Below, piece by piece: positions 14,811-16,031 of a stretch of DNA of 16,031 nucleotides. A program made the translations under genes and the position numbers. The DNA is from Nitrososphaeraceae archaeon (lineage in GTDB: Archaea > Thermoproteota > Nitrososphaeria > Nitrososphaerales > Nitrososphaeraceae), in the NCBI GenBank assembly GCA_025936955.1, contig JAICSL010000011.1, positions 1-16,031 of the forward strand, in the 5' to 3' direction. The notes beneath the pieces are model-generated. The model worked only from the letters and a program-made list of their open reading frames with translations, did not search any database and was not told the DNA's origin. How positions within the stretch are numbered: position 1 is the stretch's first letter; every line of letters begins with the position of its first letter.

Positions 14811-14842
14811 TACTCAATACTCTTATTTTCTAAGATTGAGTA
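14811..14842. repeat. Bulged hairpin
   Basis: TACTCAAT (14811-14818) pairs perfectly with ATTGAGTA (14835-14842). Inside it, CTTA (14822-14825) pairs with TAAG (14831-14834), closing a 5-nt TTTTC loop. The result is 12 base pairs with a 3-nt bulge on the left arm. It could be part of a small RNA or leader, or a chance product of AT-rich sequence. Confidence 0.35.
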
Positions 14843-14980
14843 TGATTTGTCTGTTCTTTATTATATTCTGTCGTATAACAAGATATTATTCTAATGCAAT
14901 GAACTCCTGCTGTTCTATTATCGGTTTTATGGTTGACAAAATAAAATAAAAATAGATGACTTCTTGTTTATCGGTCATTG

Positions 14981-14986
14981 TATAAA
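14981..14986 (+). promoter_or_regulatory. TATA box of the winged-helix regulator gene
   Basis: TATAAA is centred about 31 bp before the GTG at 15015. It predicts transcription from about 15010 and so supports that GTG as a near-leaderless start. Confidence 0.5.
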
Positions 14987-15014
14987 CCGTTAAGTATGAC
15001 TTTTCTAAGTATAA

Positions 15015-15977
15015 GTGTGGTTAATAAAAGTAACAAAAGTTTTATCTATCTATGCAATTGACCAGTTTGTGTACAAGCGGTATACACTTGATGAAGTTAG
15101 GCGTAAAATAATTCATGTTTTGCAAAACAATAGTCCAGGTTTATCAGGTGTTGAACTTGCTAACAAAACTGGAATCAACAGGATCACCGTTACTAAATAC
15201 CTTCATATATTATCTACAATAGGTCTAATCAGAAAAAAGACAGTTGGTTCCATAAATGTATGGTTCCTAGAAAGAGGTGTAATGGATTTTGAATCTCCAA
15301 TAAATTATCTTGAGATCCAACAACAATTTATGAATGTTATATTGGGAGGTGATGGAACTCATGCACATAAGATTATAATGAATGTAATAAATTCATCTGT
15401 GGAGCAAATAAGAATTTTAACCGATGTTATACTCCCAACACATAACGCTATAAACGAACTATATAACAGAGGGAGGTTAGGTAAAACCGAACTAATTTCT
15501 TTCTCAAATATTATACTACAAATAATCGATCTAATGAACTTCAATGTACAACCAGAAAAAGTCAAGTCTAACGCACATGCACTCTTTGTAGCTGGTTCAG
15601 AGGATCAAGTTTATCAGGCCAAGATAGGCCAGCTGTCTCTGCAAATTTTAGGTTGGAATTCGTCCTACATTGGAAATGTTAAAAATCATATAGATCCATT
15701 CTTTGATATTGATTTTCAGCGCTATATACTAAAAGTTTGGAATAATAAAAAGGGCTTACTGCTTTTATTTATTTGTTCTTCTGAAGAAATCTCTCTGCGT
15801 TTTCTTTCTGCCGCTACAAGATCTCTAAAGGCGAAATTAAAAGGACGACTTGATATAATATTATCCACTACACCTGAACTACAGGCTATATCCAAAGGTA
15901 TTGAACCCGACTATGTAACAACAGATTTGCAATCTCTGATTGATTTGAGTGAACAAGAATACGAATTAAATCATTAA
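15015..15977 (+). CDS. Winged-helix regulator with degenerate cobalamin-domain-like C-terminus
   Basis: This is a 320-residue protein. Residues about 25-85 form a winged helix: LDEVRRKIIHVLQ, GLSGVELANKTGINRITVTKYLHIL as the helix-turn-helix, then IRKKTVGSINVWFL as the wing. Residues about 100-175 are helical and resemble the four-helix cap of cobalamin-binding domains (FMNVILGGD, TDVILPTHNAINELYNRGRL). Residues about 187-290 look like a Rossmann-type domain starting HALFVAGSEDQVYQAKIGQL. That start has the shape of the B12-domain opening, but the expected DxHxxG histidine is absent. I infer a CarH/LitR-like layout that may have lost cobalamin binding. The start is GTG at 15015, supported by the TATA box; the GTG at 15069 is the alternative. 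Targets are unknown; the gene shares the long intergenic region with divergent argG. Identity of the C-terminal fold is tentative. Confidence 0.65.
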   Translation: MWLIKVTKVLSIYAIDQFVYKRYTLDEVRRKIIHVLQNNSPGLSGVELANKTGINRITVTKYLHILSTIGLIRKKTVGSINVWFLERGVMDFESPINYLEIQQQFMNVILGGDGTHAHKIIMNVINSSVEQIRILTDVILPTHNAINELYNRGRLGKTELISFSNIILQIIDLMNFNVQPEKVKSNAHALFVAGSEDQVYQAKIGQLSLQILGWNSSYIGNVKNHIDPFFDIDFQRYILKVWNNKKGLLLLFICSSEEISLRFLSAATRSLKAKLKGRLDIILSTTPELQAISKGIEPDYVTTDLQSLIDLSEQEYELNH

Positions 15978-15979
15978 GT

Positions 15980-16031
15980 ATGAGTGGATACGAAGTCGTC
16001 AAGGATGTAAAATTACTTAATATGCCTGAGA
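15980..16031 (+). CDS. Unidentified protein, N-terminal fragment
   Basis: An ATG at 15980, 2 nt after the regulator's stop, opens a frame that runs off the right edge after 17 complete codons (MSGYEVVKDVKLLNMPE). The tight spacing suggests one transcript with the regulator. The visible residues are too few for identification. A small archaeal RNA polymerase subunit such as Rpo4 was considered, because its N-terminus can have a similar hydrophobic-charged pattern, but this is a guess. Confidence 0.5.
   Translation, partial: MSGYEVVKDVKLLNMPE

Larger units (their letters stand above)
14428..15014. other. 587-bp intergenic region between argG and the divergent regulator
   Basis: This is the only gene-free stretch above 300 bp. 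It is strongly AT-rich. From left to right it holds the argG TATA box (minus strand), a cluster of ATCAAAC/GTTTGAT repeats (14610-14637), a short hairpin (14749-14770), a longer bulged hairpin (14811-14842) and the TATA box of the regulator gene (14981-14986). No tRNA, rRNA or CRISPR repeat is recognisable. The only notable open frame (14782-14949, 55 codons, hydrophobic) is not supported well enough to call as a gene. The length is more than two promoters need, so a small RNA or an upstream regulatory region is possible. Confidence 0.6.

Noticed and set aside
14782..14949. Open frame of 55 codons, hydrophobic, with one possible membrane segment (LRLSMICLFFIIFC).
   Set aside because: The length is unremarkable in AT-rich non-coding DNA, no Shine-Dalgarno or well-placed TATA box is seen, and it contains the bulged hairpin. 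Reconsider if it is conserved in relatives.
1..16031. Search by eye for tRNA or rRNA genes, CRISPR arrays, insertion sequences, integrases and attachment sites.
   Set aside because: None was seen. The region reads as stable chromosomal backbone without signs of recent transfer.

Overview
The window looks like a chromosomal segment of an ammonia-oxidising-type archaeon (Nitrososphaerota, formerly Thaumarchaeota). The evidence is an archaeal TFB, a diphthine synthase, LysW-dependent lysine/arginine biosynthesis, small winged-helix proteins of the type abundant in that phylum, archaeal TATA boxes 25-30 bp upstream of near-leaderless genes, frequent GTG/TTG starts and low GC. A low-GC genus such as Nitrosocosmicus or Nitrosopumilus would fit, but the sequence alone does not fix the genus.

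Layout. (1) 1-3740, information and signalling genes: the 3' part of a TFB gene (+), converging on a PPP-family protein phosphatase (-), two tandem paralogous winged-helix proteins (+), and a two-domain KaiC/GvpD-like P-loop ATPase (-). (2) 3982-14427, all on the minus strand: an amino-acid biosynthesis supercluster. In transcription order it is argG, a small LysW-like carrier gene, argX, then lysY-lysZ-lysJ-lrp, then homocitrate synthase-lysW-lysX-lysK-dph5. TATA boxes precede argG, lysY and the homocitrate synthase gene. Many junctions overlap by 4 nt (ATGA or GTGA) or have no gap. (3) 14428-15014: a 587-bp AT-rich non-coding region with the argG promoter, operator-like repeats and hairpins. 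(4) 15015-16031 (+): a winged-helix regulator with a degenerate cobalamin-domain-like C-terminus, then the first 17 codons of another gene.

How the genes work together. Homocitrate synthase starts the alpha-aminoadipate route. LysX and ArgX each attach an amino acid (aminoadipate or glutamate) to the C-terminus of a small carrier protein. LysZ phosphorylates, LysY reduces, LysJ transaminates, and LysK releases lysine or ornithine. ArgG then acts after ornithine has been converted to citrulline. Homoaconitase, homoisocitrate dehydrogenase, ornithine carbamoyltransferase and ArgH are not in the window.

The most interesting point concerns the carriers. There are two small carrier-like proteins. 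One is a standard zinc-ribbon LysW (55 aa) next to lysX. The other is an unannotated protein of about 52 aa between argG and argX. It aligns without gaps to the last 24 residues of LysW and ends in EEWGQ, but it has lost three of the four zinc cysteines. Both carriers end in Gln rather than the Glu known as the attachment residue in characterised LysW. This suggests a two-carrier system with dedicated lysine and arginine carriers, and either a maturation step or altered chemistry at the carrier terminus.
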